DNA from: Paenibacillus camerounensis
Lineage (GTDB): Bacteria; Bacillota; Bacilli; Paenibacillales; Paenibacillaceae
NCBI RefSeq assembly: GCF_000723885.1
Contig: NZ_CCDG010000003.1
Coordinates: 1 to 64,000, forward strand
Length of the DNA: 64,000 bases
Reading direction: 5' to 3'
The notes under the pieces are model-generated. The model had not been told where the DNA came from. It was given only the letters and a program-made list of their open reading frames with translations, and did no database searches. The position numbers were made by a program, and so were the translations under genes. Numbering within the stretch: the stretch's first letter is position 1; each line of letters opens with the position of its first letter. Positions 29,974 to 40,100 of the stretch are shown piece by piece.

Positions 29974-31689
29974 ATGACTCAATTAAGCCCGAAAGCCGCA
30001 GAAACACTCCGCCGCTGGCTGCAGGACCCTTCTGTTGATGAGAACACCAAGCAAGAGCTGAATCTTCTGGCAGATGATCCGCAGGAGCTGGAGGAACGCT
30101 TTTACAGAGATCTGGAATTCGGTACAGGCGGTCTGCGCGGAGTAATCGGCGCCGGCAGCAACCGGATGAACCGTTACACTGTGGGCAGAGCCACCCAGGG
30201 CTTCGCTAACTATATTCTTGAGCAGCATAAGGGTGAGGGCAGGCCTTCGGTTGTAATTGCCCATGATTCACGCCGGTTTTCCCCGGAATTCACGCTGGAA
30301 GCGGCGCTTGTTCTGGCCGGCAACGGAATCGAAGCACATCTATTCTCTTCCCTGCGCTCTACGCCGCAGCTGAGCTTCAGCGTACGCCATTTGAAGGCTT
30401 CAGGAGGCGTAGTCATTACGGCAAGCCATAACCCTCCCGAGTATAATGGCTACAAGGTATACAATGCCGAAGGCGGACAGCTTGTACCGGATGAGGCGGA
30501 GAAGGTGATTTCTTACATATTGGAGGTTGATTCCTTCAATGGTGTCAAACGTCTTTCCCGTGAAGAAGCCGAGAGCCAGGGCTTGCTGCGCTGGCTGGGA
30601 GAGCAAGAGGATGAGGCCTTTACAGATACAGTGGCAGCTGTCAGCGTTGCCCGTGAGGAGATTACATCTGCGATCGGTAAGGACTTCCGGATTGTCTATA
30701 CTCCGCTGCACGGGACAGGCAATCTGCCGGTCCGCAGTGTCTTGAACAAGATCGGCTTCACTGAAGTACATGTGGTACCGGAGCAGGAGCAGCCTGATTC
30801 CGAGTTCTCTACCGTAAAATCCCCGAATCCCGAAGAACGCGAAGCGTTCACGCTGGCGATTAAACTGGGTGAGGAGCTGGGTGCCGACCTGCTGATCGGT
30901 ACTGACCCGGATGCAGACCGTATGGGAGCCGTTGTCCGTGATAATGAAGGCAAATTCGTTGTCCTGTCCGGCAACCAGTCAGGTGCACTGATGATTCATT
31001 ACTACCTGAGCCGCCTGCAGGAGCAGGGCAAGCTGCCAAGCAACGGCGCAGTTGTCAAAACGATTGTTACCAGTGAGATGGGAGCAGCTGTGGCCTCGCA
31101 TTATGGTGCTACTGTGTTCAATACACTGACCGGATTTAAATATATCGGTGAAAAAATGACCCAGTTCGAGCAGTCCGGTGAGTATACCTACCTGTTCGGG
31201 TACGAGGAAAGCTACGGATATCTCGCAGGCAACTATGCCCGCGATAAAGACGCCGTGCTCGCCTCCATGCTGATTGCCGAAGCAGGCGCGTATTACAAGG
31301 CCCAGGGCAAGACGCTGTATGATGTGCTTCAGGAGCTGTATGAGCAGTTCGGCTACTTCCTGGAGAGCCTGGAATCACGCACGCTTAAGGGTAAGGACGG
31401 TGTAGCGCAGATCCAGGGAATCATGAGTGACTGGCGTAATAACCCGCCGCAGGAAATTGCCGGTGCAGCAGTTACTGAAGTACTCGATTATTCACTTGGA
31501 CTCAGCGGACTGCCGAAGGAGAACGTGCTGAAGTATCTTCTGTCCGACGGTTCCTGGTTCTGCCTGCGTCCTTCCGGTACAGAACCGAAGATTAAAGTAT
31601 ACTTTGCGGTTCGCGGAGAATCGCTGCAGAATGCGAAAGACAAGGTAGCCGCGCTTACAGAGCAGGTTATGGCCCGTGTCGACGGGTAA
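29974..31689 (+). CDS. pgcA: Phospho-sugar mutase (phosphoglucomutase PgcA type)
   Basis: This alpha-D-phosphohexomutase (571 aa) interconverts glucose-6-P and glucose-1-P, feeding UDP-glucose for wall polymers and glycolipids. The phospho-serine loop is TASHNPPEYNG (Ser151), the Mg-binding loop DPDADRMG starts at Asp311, the sugar loop is GYEESYGY, and the phosphate-binding end is RPSGTEPKIK. ATG 29974 has GGAGAAGGAGA 8 bases upstream; the frame opens seven codons earlier. Phosphomannomutase activity is also possible for this family. Confidence 0.92.
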   Translation: MTQLSPKAAETLRRWLQDPSVDENTKQELNLLADDPQELEERFYRDLEFGTGGLRGVIGAGSNRMNRYTVGRATQGFANYILEQHKGEGRPSVVIAHDSRRFSPEFTLEAALVLAGNGIEAHLFSSLRSTPQLSFSVRHLKASGGVVITASHNPPEYNGYKVYNAEGGQLVPDEAEKVISYILEVDSFNGVKRLSREEAESQGLLRWLGEQEDEAFTDTVAAVSVAREEITSAIGKDFRIVYTPLHGTGNLPVRSVLNKIGFTEVHVVPEQEQPDSEFSTVKSPNPEEREAFTLAIKLGEELGADLLIGTDPDADRMGAVVRDNEGKFVVLSGNQSGALMIHYYLSRLQEQGKLPSNGAVVKTIVTSEMGAAVASHYGATVFNTLTGFKYIGEKMTQFEQSGEYTYLFGYEESYGYLAGNYARDKDAVLASMLIAEAGAYYKAQGKTLYDVLQELYEQFGYFLESLESRTLKGKDGVAQIQGIMSDWRNNPPQEIAGAAVTEVLDYSLGLSGLPKENVLKYLLSDGSWFCLRPSGTEPKIKVYFAVRGESLQNAKDKVAALTEQVMARVDG

Positions 31690-31720
31690 TACTATGTTTG
31701 CCTGATATCAAGCTTTCTCA

Positions 31721-31763
31721 CAGAAACGGATACTGCTCCTGACGGGACAGCCATCCGTTTCTG
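31721..31763 (+). terminator. Hairpin after pgcA, possible terminator
   Basis: The 11-bp arms CAGAAACGGAT and ATCCGTTTCTG are perfect. The following CTTGAGTT is a poor U-tract, so termination may be weak. Confidence 0.45.
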
Positions 31764-31822
31764 CTTGAGTTAAAGCAATTTTGCGGTATGAAGGCTTTGA
31801 AGTGAAAGAGGAGGTACTTTTG

Positions 31823-33862
31823 GTGCAGCAGAAATGGCAACATTGGAATATAGCTTCGCGCAAATGGTTATGGATACTCGTGGTGGTGGGTGTACTGTCC
31901 GCTCTCCCGGTTGTCTATGACCGTCTGCAGACTGAGACGTCATCCAAGACTGTTGAGTTTGTATTTGATTACCGTGATCTCGTTGAGGTGGCCAGCTACC
32001 GAGTTAATCCTAAGGATTATATTTCCGAGCAGCTTGACCGGCTGAAGGAAGCCGGTGTTCAGAGCATGGCTATCTACGAGAGCAATCTCGAGGACTACCG
32101 CAAAGCCCGCCGCCTGATGATCTGGGGGGCAACGGATATTGCCAATCTTACAGATACAGTGATTCCTGAGAATGAGAACTATACATACGTCCTCTTTACG
32201 AGCGCGGAGAATAGTTCGGTGCTCGCGCCGCTGATTCAGGAGGCATTTAACGCCCTGGATATCGCCACTGAAAGCTGGAGCTTCCGCGGGCAGCAGGGCC
32301 TGATTATTAAGACTCCGCTGGAAAATGCAACTCTTAAGCCGCTTCAGCCGGACCCGTTCAATCTGGAGCTGCTGCATGAGAAGGGCTTCAGCATTGTGCC
32401 CCGTCTGCTGGACTCTCTCGTGTACAACCAGGAAGCCGTTACGGGCCTGCTGGACCGTTACCAGGAGCTTGGCGTAAAGCGTATCCTCTTTGAAGGGGAG
32501 TCCGTTAAAGGCTTCTCGGATGATGCCGATACAGGCAGCCTGACCGCTTTTGCCGAGCTTCTCAAGGAACGCGGGATGGGTATTGCTGCTATTGAGAATA
32601 TTAAAGCCCAGCAAAAGGGCTTCAGTAAGCTGGCTTACCTGCTTGATTACAACGTTGCGCGCCTATATTCGCTGAGTGAAGGCGACTCAGGACTTTCGCC
32701 GGCGGTTATCTCAGACCGGTTCGCGCTGGCGACAAAAGACCGGAACATCCGGATGCTGTATCTTAATACCATTCCTTCAAGGGACACTACTAAAGCACAG
32801 ATTACCGATACGCTGGACAATCTGGTAACGAGCCTTAGCGGTCCGGACGGGGCGGTTAAGAAAATTGAAGATAACGGTTTTACATTGGGACAGGCTGAAG
32901 CATTTAAGGTAGTGGATTCTTCCTTCCAGCGTTACTTTAAGCTCGGGGCCGTTATCGGCGCAGTATCCATGGTAGCTTTGCTGGTGTCTTACTTTGTTCC
33001 TTGGCTTACTCTGGCAGCCTGGGTTATCGGGCTGATCGGAAGCGCGGGCCTGATGCTGCTGAAGCCGGAGCTGTTTGAACAGGCGCTGGCGCTTGCTGTT
33101 GCCATCAGTGCACCGACAGTTGGCATGGTGCTGGCAGTCCGCAAGATTAACGAACAGGGCCCGCCGCTGCAGAGCAACAAACTGACTTATGCCGTTATGA
33201 GCCCGGGACGCCGGCTGGCGCATAGTCTGGTGCTCTATATTAAGACGGCGCTTATCTCGCTTAGTGCCGTACCGTTTGTTATTGCATTGCTCAATAATAT
33301 TACCTACAGTCTCGTTCTTGACCAGTTCCGCGGTGTCAGCCTGCTGCACCTGGCTCCGATAGGGCTGACTGCGCTTTATGTGCTTTTATACCGCGGAGAG
33401 TTTGCCTTTAATAAGACCGGTAAGCTGCTTCGTACCCCAATTACATTAGCTATGGTGGTTGCGGCTGGAGTTTTGGGTGTATTGGGTATGTATTATTTAA
33501 GCCGCACCGGCAACAGCGGCAGTGTCAGCTCAATTGAAATGACCTTCCGGACCTTCCTGGAGAATACAGTTGGTGTCCGGCCGCGTAACAAGGAATTCCT
33601 GCTTGCCCATCCGCTGTTCATTTTGGGCGCATTTATGGCCTACAAATACCGCAATGCCGCCTTTATCATGATTATCGCGGTTATCGGCCAGCTGTCGATG
33701 GTGGATACCTTTGCCCATATCCATTCTCCGGTGCTGATTTCATTAATCCGCGGAATTCTCGGTCTGGGTCTTGGGCTTATTATCGGCCTGGTTGCCGTAG
33801 GAGTCTGGCAGATTGCGGAAGGGTGTTGGAAACGATGGTCACCACTGCTCAAAAAATTGTAA
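31823..33862 (+). CDS. DUF5693 family multi-pass membrane protein
   Basis: This large protein (about 679 aa) has one N-terminal membrane helix (about 14-32) and an extracytoplasmic domain of roughly 330 residues. Phrases such as LGVKRILFEGESVKGF and GIAAIENIKAQQKGF there recall a TIM-barrel-like fold. About nine membrane helices follow from residue 370 onward. It matches the DUF5693 family seen next to csaB in Paenibacillus and relatives. It overlaps csaB by 28 bases, so both are probably co-translated. A role in export or modification of the wall polysaccharide is inference from context only. GTG 31823 (8 bases after GGAGG) is preferred; TTG 31820 is an alternative. Confidence 0.75.
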   Translation: MQQKWQHWNIASRKWLWILVVVGVLSALPVVYDRLQTETSSKTVEFVFDYRDLVEVASYRVNPKDYISEQLDRLKEAGVQSMAIYESNLEDYRKARRLMIWGATDIANLTDTVIPENENYTYVLFTSAENSSVLAPLIQEAFNALDIATESWSFRGQQGLIIKTPLENATLKPLQPDPFNLELLHEKGFSIVPRLLDSLVYNQEAVTGLLDRYQELGVKRILFEGESVKGFSDDADTGSLTAFAELLKERGMGIAAIENIKAQQKGFSKLAYLLDYNVARLYSLSEGDSGLSPAVISDRFALATKDRNIRMLYLNTIPSRDTTKAQITDTLDNLVTSLSGPDGAVKKIEDNGFTLGQAEAFKVVDSSFQRYFKLGAVIGAVSMVALLVSYFVPWLTLAAWVIGLIGSAGLMLLKPELFEQALALAVAISAPTVGMVLAVRKINEQGPPLQSNKLTYAVMSPGRRLAHSLVLYIKTALISLSAVPFVIALLNNITYSLVLDQFRGVSLLHLAPIGLTALYVLLYRGEFAFNKTGKLLRTPITLAMVVAAGVLGVLGMYYLSRTGNSGSVSSIEMTFRTFLENTVGVRPRNKEFLLAHPLFILGAFMAYKYRNAAFIMIIAVIGQLSMVDTFAHIHSPVLISLIRGILGLGLGLIIGLVAVGVWQIAEGCWKRWSPLLKKL

Positions 33863-34980
33863 TTTCCGGATATTACGGCTTCAGCAATAGCGGAGATGAG
33901 GCTGTTTTGCAGTCCATTCTGAATGCATTGCACCGGCAGTCTCAAGCTGCCGGCATAACCGTTGAGCCTGTTGTATTATCAATGGATCCGGAATGGACAA
34001 CTGCCGCCTACGGGGTCAAGGCAGTCCACCGGATGAGACTTGGAGAAGTCCGGCAGGCCATTTCGGAGAGTTCCGGTCTGATCAGCGGAGGCGGAAGCCT
34101 GCTGCAGGATGTGACGAGTTCAAAGACGATCCCTTACTACCTGGGGATTATAAAGCTGGCCCAATGGATGGGGAAGCCGACTTTTATTTATGCCCAGGGT
34201 ATCGGCCCGGTTAACCGGAAGCTGTTCCACCCGCTGATAAAATCGGTATTCCGCAAATGTGCCTATGTATCCGTGCGCGATGCCCAGTCACGCCAGCTGC
34301 TCCAAAGCATGGGGCTGGGCGAAAACGTGCATATCGTTCCCGATCCTGTAATGGGCCTGGAGCTTCCGGATGGAGGCGGGCAAGAGGGCGCCGCAGGAGG
34401 TCCGGCTGAAGAAGCAGCCCCTTCTCTAAAAACCGTCGGCATATCGGTCCGTTTCTGGGAAGAATCGCGGCAGGAGCTGAATGCCATCGCAGAAGGTCTG
34501 CTGAAGGCTTGCTCCAAGACACCGCTCCATTTGAGCTTTCTGCCGTTTCATCATCCCTTGGATAATGAGGCTTCACGCTATATGATGCAGAAGCTGGAGA
34601 AGGAAGTAGCTGCACTGGGTGGGAGCGTAAGCCTATGTGAGGACGCGCTCCATCCGCAGCACATGCTGCGTGAGGTTGCGGCGTGTGATGCCCTGATCGG
34701 CATGCGGCTTCACAGCCTGATCTACGCCACAGGCAGACGCGTCCCGCTAATGGGAGTCTCTTATGACCCTAAGATTGATCATTTCCTGGAGCGGATACAC
34801 TGTAAGCCGGTTGGATCAACGGCTGCGCTGGATAGCGGAAAAGTTGCTGCAGAGCTGCTGCTGCTGCTTGAGCAAGGGGAAGCCTGGAAGCAGGAGAGGG
34901 AACCGCTTATTGCCGCCTTGGTCGATGAAGCCGAGGCGCCGGCCCGCCGGATTGTAGACTATTTATGCCGTAAAGGATGA
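33835..34980 (+). CDS. csaB: Polysaccharide pyruvyl transferase CsaB
   Basis: CsaB transfers a pyruvate ketal from PEP to the ManNAc of the secondary cell wall polysaccharide. SLH-domain proteins require this modification for wall binding. The N-terminal ISGYYGFSNSGDEAVLQS, central GGGSLLQDVTS and YAQGIGPV, and C-terminal GMRLHSLIYA are family signatures. A Gly/Ala/Glu-rich insertion (about 181-200) interrupts the centre. ATG 33835 gives 381 aa; the frame extends 4 codons upstream. It is flanked by DUF5693 and tagA, with SLH genes 2-14 kb downstream. Confidence 0.93.
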   Translation: MVTTAQKIVISGYYGFSNSGDEAVLQSILNALHRQSQAAGITVEPVVLSMDPEWTTAAYGVKAVHRMRLGEVRQAISESSGLISGGGSLLQDVTSSKTIPYYLGIIKLAQWMGKPTFIYAQGIGPVNRKLFHPLIKSVFRKCAYVSVRDAQSRQLLQSMGLGENVHIVPDPVMGLELPDGGGQEGAAGGPAEEAAPSLKTVGISVRFWEESRQELNAIAEGLLKACSKTPLHLSFLPFHHPLDNEASRYMMQKLEKEVAALGGSVSLCEDALHPQHMLREVAACDALIGMRLHSLIYATGRRVPLMGVSYDPKIDHFLERIHCKPVGSTAALDSGKVAAELLLLLEQGEAWKQEREPLIAALVDEAEAPARRIVDYLCRKG

Positions 34981-34986
34981 TTAAAA

Positions 34987-35742
34987 GTGAAAGCAGATAG
35001 TATTTTACCTACTGTTCCGATTTTTGGCATACGCGTCTCTAAGGTTGATATGCAGGCTACGGTCAGCTACCTGACCGATGCAGTACGTAACCGGGAGCCG
35101 CATCAGGTTATTACTGCCAATCCCATTATGGTTATGGCTGCACTGGAGAACCCCTCTTATATGGAAATTATGAAATCAGCTGAGCTGGTTGTTCCAGACG
35201 GGACAGGTGTTGTGTGGGCCGCAGATTATTGCAAGGAGCCAGTGGCTGAACGTGTAGCGGGATTCGATCTCTTACATGAATTGCTGCGTCAAGGCGAAAG
35301 CTATGGCTGGAGGGTTTACCTGCTGGGTTCGACGCCTGAGGTGATTCGGGAGACTGTCTCCAGGTTACAATCTCAATATCCGCATATCGTTATTGCCGGC
35401 TGCCGCGACGGGTTCTTCGGGCCGGAGTCGGATGAGGCTGTTGTCGCCGATATTGTGAAGACCCGGCCGGACCTGCTGTTTGTTGCCAGAGGTGCAGACA
35501 GCCAGGAGCCATGGATCGCCAAATACAAAACCAGGCTTAATATTCCTGTGATGATGGGAGTGGGCGGCAGCTTTGATGTAATCTCCGGCAAAAGCAAAAG
35601 GGCGCCGATTGCATTCCAGAAACTGCGGGCAGAATGGTTATACCGTCTTTTAAAAGAGCCTACACGTTATAAAAGAATGCTTGCGCTGCCGAAATTTGCA
35701 GTAAAAGTGCTGCGTGAGAAAGATAAAGTGACAAAAGCCTAG
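34987..35742 (+). CDS. tagA: WecG/TagA/CpsF family N-acetylmannosaminyltransferase
   Basis: TagA adds ManNAc from UDP-ManNAc to undecaprenyl-PP-GlcNAc, the second step of the teichoic acid or wall polysaccharide linkage unit, at the inner face of the membrane. The family blocks ANPIMVMAALENPSY, ELVVPDGTGVVWA, RVYLLGSTPEV, PDLLFVARGADSQEPWIAKY and GVGGSFDVISGKSKRAP are present. It has 251 aa. The GTG start is 6 bases after the csaB stop, with AAAGGATG inside csaB as ribosome binding site. Confidence 0.93.
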   Translation: MKADSILPTVPIFGIRVSKVDMQATVSYLTDAVRNREPHQVITANPIMVMAALENPSYMEIMKSAELVVPDGTGVVWAADYCKEPVAERVAGFDLLHELLRQGESYGWRVYLLGSTPEVIRETVSRLQSQYPHIVIAGCRDGFFGPESDEAVVADIVKTRPDLLFVARGADSQEPWIAKYKTRLNIPVMMGVGGSFDVISGKSKRAPIAFQKLRAEWLYRLLKEPTRYKRMLALPKFAVKVLREKDKVTKA

Positions 35743-35793
35743 AAAAATGAGCAAATATACCGGGAATATCCGAACAACAGCCCAAAAACGGAA

Positions 35794-35823
35794 TTGGAAT
35801 TTGCTTTTCTTTCAGCGTATAAT
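35794..35823 (+). promoter_or_regulatory. Putative sigma-A promoter of tagO
   Basis: TTGGAA (35794-35799) and a perfect TATAAT (35818-35823) are 18 bp apart, 35 bases before the tagO start. Confidence 0.6.
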
Positions 35824-35858
35824 TCAATGCGGTAGAGAAATGGGGGTCGACTTTTCAA

Positions 35859-36986
35859 ATGTTAATTGTATACATCGCCGGATTTATTGTGTGCATGGGA
35901 CTTGCGCTTCTCTTGACACCGCTAGTGAAGAAATTCGCTATTAAGATCGGTGCCACGGATGTGCCCAATGCCCGTAAAGTGCATACAAGAATTATGCCCC
36001 GCCTCGGCGGATTAGGTATCTTCCTGGCGTTTGTGTTAGGCCTGCTTGCCGTGTTGCCGATTATTCCGTACGATTTCACTTCACGGGAGACGCATTTTAT
36101 CAAAGCGCTGCTGTGCGGCGGCGGACTGATTGTTCTGATCGGCGGTCTTGATGACCGGTTCGAGCTTTCTGCCAAAGTGAAGCTGCTGGGCCAGATTGCT
36201 GCAGCATGCATCGTCGTTTTCGGTTTTGGCATTACTGTTGATTTCGTAAATATTCCATTTAATAATACGTATTCTTCACTGGAGAGCTGGATTGCCGTAC
36301 CGTTGACGATTTTTTGGATTGTCGGCGTCACCAATGCGGTTAACCTGATCGACGGCCTGGATGGGCTCGCTGCCGGTGTGTCGGGTATAGCAATTGCAAC
36401 GATCGCTGTTATGGCCTTTCTGATGGGCAATACAATGGTTGCGCTCCTGTGCCTGTTGCTGCTTGGCAGTATCTTGGGATTTTTGTTCTTTAACTTTCAT
36501 CCCGCCAAAATTTTTATGGGGGATACCGGATCTCTATTTCTCGGGTTCTGTCTGGCATTGCTGGCACTGCTCGGATTCAAGCAGATCGCTGTCGTATCCT
36601 TTATCACACCGCTTCTGATTATCGGAGTTCCCTTATCCGATACATTCTTTGCAATCGTACGCCGCAAGCTGCAGAAGAAGCCGATTTTTGCACCTGACAA
36701 GGGGCATCTGCACCACTGCCTTCGCGAGCTTGGGTTCAGCCACCGTCAGACGGTGCTGATCATTTACGGCATCGCCGCTTTCTTTGGTGTACTGGCTGTC
36801 ATTCAGACCTCTGCATCGCTGTATGAAGCGAACTGGGTTACTTTTGTAGTCATATGCGTCATGCTGTTCTTCTTACAGATCGGCGCAGAAATTACAGGAG
36901 TCATCAGCAAAACCAAACGTCCGCTTATCGACTTATTCTTGAGAATGCGTCTTAAACTTGCGCCTCAGCGCAGCTCGAAATCTTAG
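35859..36986 (+). CDS. tagO: Undecaprenyl-phosphate GlcNAc-1-phosphate transferase
   Basis: This MraY/WecA family membrane enzyme (375 aa, about ten helices) starts teichoic acid and wall polysaccharide synthesis by loading GlcNAc-1-P on undecaprenyl phosphate. The catalytic motifs are visible: GGLDDRFEL, NAVNLIDGLDGLAAG, FFNFHPAKIFMGDTGS and the cytosolic PDKGHLHHCLRELGFS. The ATG has GGGGGTCG about 12 bases upstream. It is the last gene of the csaB-tagA-tagO group but has its own promoter. A terminator follows. Confidence 0.95.
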   Translation: MLIVYIAGFIVCMGLALLLTPLVKKFAIKIGATDVPNARKVHTRIMPRLGGLGIFLAFVLGLLAVLPIIPYDFTSRETHFIKALLCGGGLIVLIGGLDDRFELSAKVKLLGQIAAACIVVFGFGITVDFVNIPFNNTYSSLESWIAVPLTIFWIVGVTNAVNLIDGLDGLAAGVSGIAIATIAVMAFLMGNTMVALLCLLLLGSILGFLFFNFHPAKIFMGDTGSLFLGFCLALLALLGFKQIAVVSFITPLLIIGVPLSDTFFAIVRRKLQKKPIFAPDKGHLHHCLRELGFSHRQTVLIIYGIAAFFGVLAVIQTSASLYEANWVTFVVICVMLFFLQIGAEITGVISKTKRPLIDLFLRMRLKLAPQRSSKS

Positions 36987-37024
36987 AATTTCGCAATAAT
37001 ACAGGTTTATAATGTTAAATTAAC

Positions 37025-37054
37025 AAAACTCATCCTTTTTAAGGATGAGTTTTT
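37025..37054 (+). terminator. Terminator after tagO
   Basis: The stem AACTCATCC (37027-37035) with GGATGAGTT (37043-37051) is followed by TTTT. Confidence 0.85.
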
Positions 37055-37146
37055 GCTTTTCTCCCTAACAAGATAGCCGGAAGTGACCGATATAAAAAAA
37101 AGTGAAGGTCACGAAGAGAACTTTAACTTAAAGGAGAGATACACAC

Positions 37147-40100
37147 ATGCAACGCTTTAAGAGACCATTTGTCTGGGTGCTGCTTGCGGCTCTGATCGTT
37201 TCTATGTTCCCAGGCAAATATATGCCTCAGGCGGCCGCGGCCGATGCAGTCACAACTTATTTTACTCCGGATGATCAGACATTGCGTTCCACTGTAGTGC
37301 TGGATCCGAATGCCCTTGGAACCGCAGCTAATGCTATCACCCGTGATAGAGTTTTTTTGACGAGTAATCAGACGCTTAATATAACCGGTGTTTACTCACA
37401 GGTAACATCCACCACAATGAAGGTTGTTGTGGAGCAGCTGTCTCAGGACAGCACAGGTAAATGGGTAACAGATTCCACCCGGGTGACAACAGGGACTGTA
37501 ACAACGGACACTAACAGCCCCGGCAACCGTTTCGTAACCAGCGGAGTGACGCTTTACTCCGGCTTTAACAAAATTACGTTTTCAGGTCTGCAGGGGAATT
37601 TGACCCGTTCAGAGTCCTTCTACGTCCTGTATGACAGAGTGCCCTATATTACTTCTCTTCAAGTATTGGGCGGACCGGCTGCGCTTAACTTAAATGAAGG
37701 TACACAGGTAGTCGTGCCGGTATCCTCCATTACACTGCAGGGAAAAGTAGCCAATGCTACTAAAGTTACAGTGTCGCTTAACGGCGGTACAGCCCTTCAG
37801 ACCTCATTGCTGGAGGATGGCACCTTTTTCACACCGGCCTTAACATTGAAGCCTGGATTGAGCTCGCTTCAGATTATTGTGCAGAATGCCTCTGATAAAA
37901 TAACGATAGACCGTAATGTCTACTTCTTTGATACGGACCAACCTTATGCTTCATTAAATCTGATGCATGCCAATAGCCCGTATTCGCTGATTGATAATAC
38001 ACCAACACTATCAGTGGAACAAAAATTTACCGCCGGCCTGTCCGGGGAAATTTTGCTTCCTTACAATGCTGCCTCTTTCGGCGGAGCTACAGGTACAGGG
38101 GAGTTTGTTATCAATGCCGGTACAACGAGTGAGGTTAAGATCAGAACAATAACGACCACTCAGGAAATGACGATCCCTGGTCCAGACGGTATTACACCGG
38201 CATATAAGCTGGTGAAATTCTCAACCTCTGAGGATGTTCCGATTGCTACGGGAAGCAATGATTTTACACTTACAGTGAGGTTCGGCAATTTTACTGCTTC
38301 ACTTGTAAAGTCTTATTATTATGTTCCTGGTGAAACAGTAATTAATAACATCTACTATCTTCCTGATTATGATACGGGAAAAAGCATTGCAAATGTGTCC
38401 AAGCTTCCGCTGAACGGACAGCAGATGGAAAAAGATAATTTCTACATTATGCTTAAGACCAATGTAATTCCAAGGGGCGATTTGGCGGGGATGTATCTGC
38501 CTTTGAGCACTAAGGGGCTGGTTCTTACAAAAGTTAATGCAACAGGACTTGCCAGTGACGGTACTGAGCAGGTTTATAGAGTCACAGGCTTCTCTAATGG
38601 GCAGCAGAAGGTGCAGTTTAAATACGGCAGCTCTAATTCAGTCTATAATGTAGATATTTCATATGTATCCAAGAACTATATCTATGTCAGTAACCTGCAG
38701 GATGGTCAGACTATCGAATATAACTCCAACACGACCACAAGCATTACGGTAGAAGGCGAATACATTGGCTTCGAAAATATCTCGAATGCCCAATTCCAGA
38801 TCAACGGGAAAGACAGTGCTTCGTATGATACAACTGGTCCCAAGCAGTTTGATGTCAGCATGACTGCCCCGAAATTCAAAGTCACTCTAAAAATTGATCA
38901 GGCAGGACCGCTGGTATATGGTGAAAACACTCTGCTGTTCACCGGGATTTCCATGGATTCTTCGGGTAACCAGCGTGTCATCACCAAAGAGCTGCGTATC
39001 TACATCATTGATACCAATGTATCGAATCTGTCGCAGTTCCATCCGGTACTGACCACAAACCGTCCGGTCTTTGAGACGGATTCACGTTCTAATGATGCCA
39101 AACGCAATGCCATTCTGACCCTGCCGGCGGAGATCACTTATACTGACGGCAAATATGTAACGACCAGAGATAACTATGATCTGGTGCTGCAAGGCGGCGG
39201 AGCGACGATTCTTAATCTTTATATGGGCTCTGACCTGGTCTTCAGCTCTGTTGGTATAACCGATATGCTCAAAGAAAATAACGTAGACAACTATACTTCA
39301 CCAGGCACCTATGGTTCACTGATTTATGATTATGTTGGTACCACTAAAGATTTCCTGCTGCGTATCCGCGATCTGAAATTTGATGCACCCGGCAGTCATG
39401 TCTACACGCTGGAGCTGATCAATAAGACCGGAGCCAGAACAACACAGAGAATTGAGGTTGTACGTGAAGTATTGCCTTACCGCATTTTGGCCCCTGTAGC
39501 CACAGTGGGTGACCAGATTGTAGTGAACAAGAACTTTGTGCGTTTTGATATTGAAGCTGAAGGCGCAACTAAGGTTATGATCGACAAGTATGAGGCTGTA
39601 CCGCGTTCGGACCTGGCGAACCGCTTCACCTACGATTTTGTCGGACTGAAGCCGGATAAAGCTACCTCAATCAAAATTCAGATTGTACGTGAGGATTCGA
39701 CCCTTAACGATACGGTCACCGTATATTACGCCAGTGCAGTTCAGATTGATACGGAGTACATGGCCGAGAAGGTCGCGACCAAATACAGCGTGTTTAATAA
39801 ACAGCTTGAGCTGAATTTCCCTAAAGGAACACTGATGAAGGGGTATACCAGTACCGGTGCGGCGAAGTATTATCCTGATACCAAGCTGCTGTTCGGAATT
39901 GCGGACCCTACTGACGGGGTTGTAGAACGTAAAAACGATTATGGCAACATCATTAACGTCAGCCCGTTCGACGAAAGATTTGTAGGAGTCCAGAAGCAGC
40001 TCGTTATTCTGCAGGAGCTGGTGCTCCGGTTCACCTCTTCGGCGACGAACAGTAACTTCTCCAGAGTCTCGGATATTTACTGGCTGAGCGGCGGTCTTGG

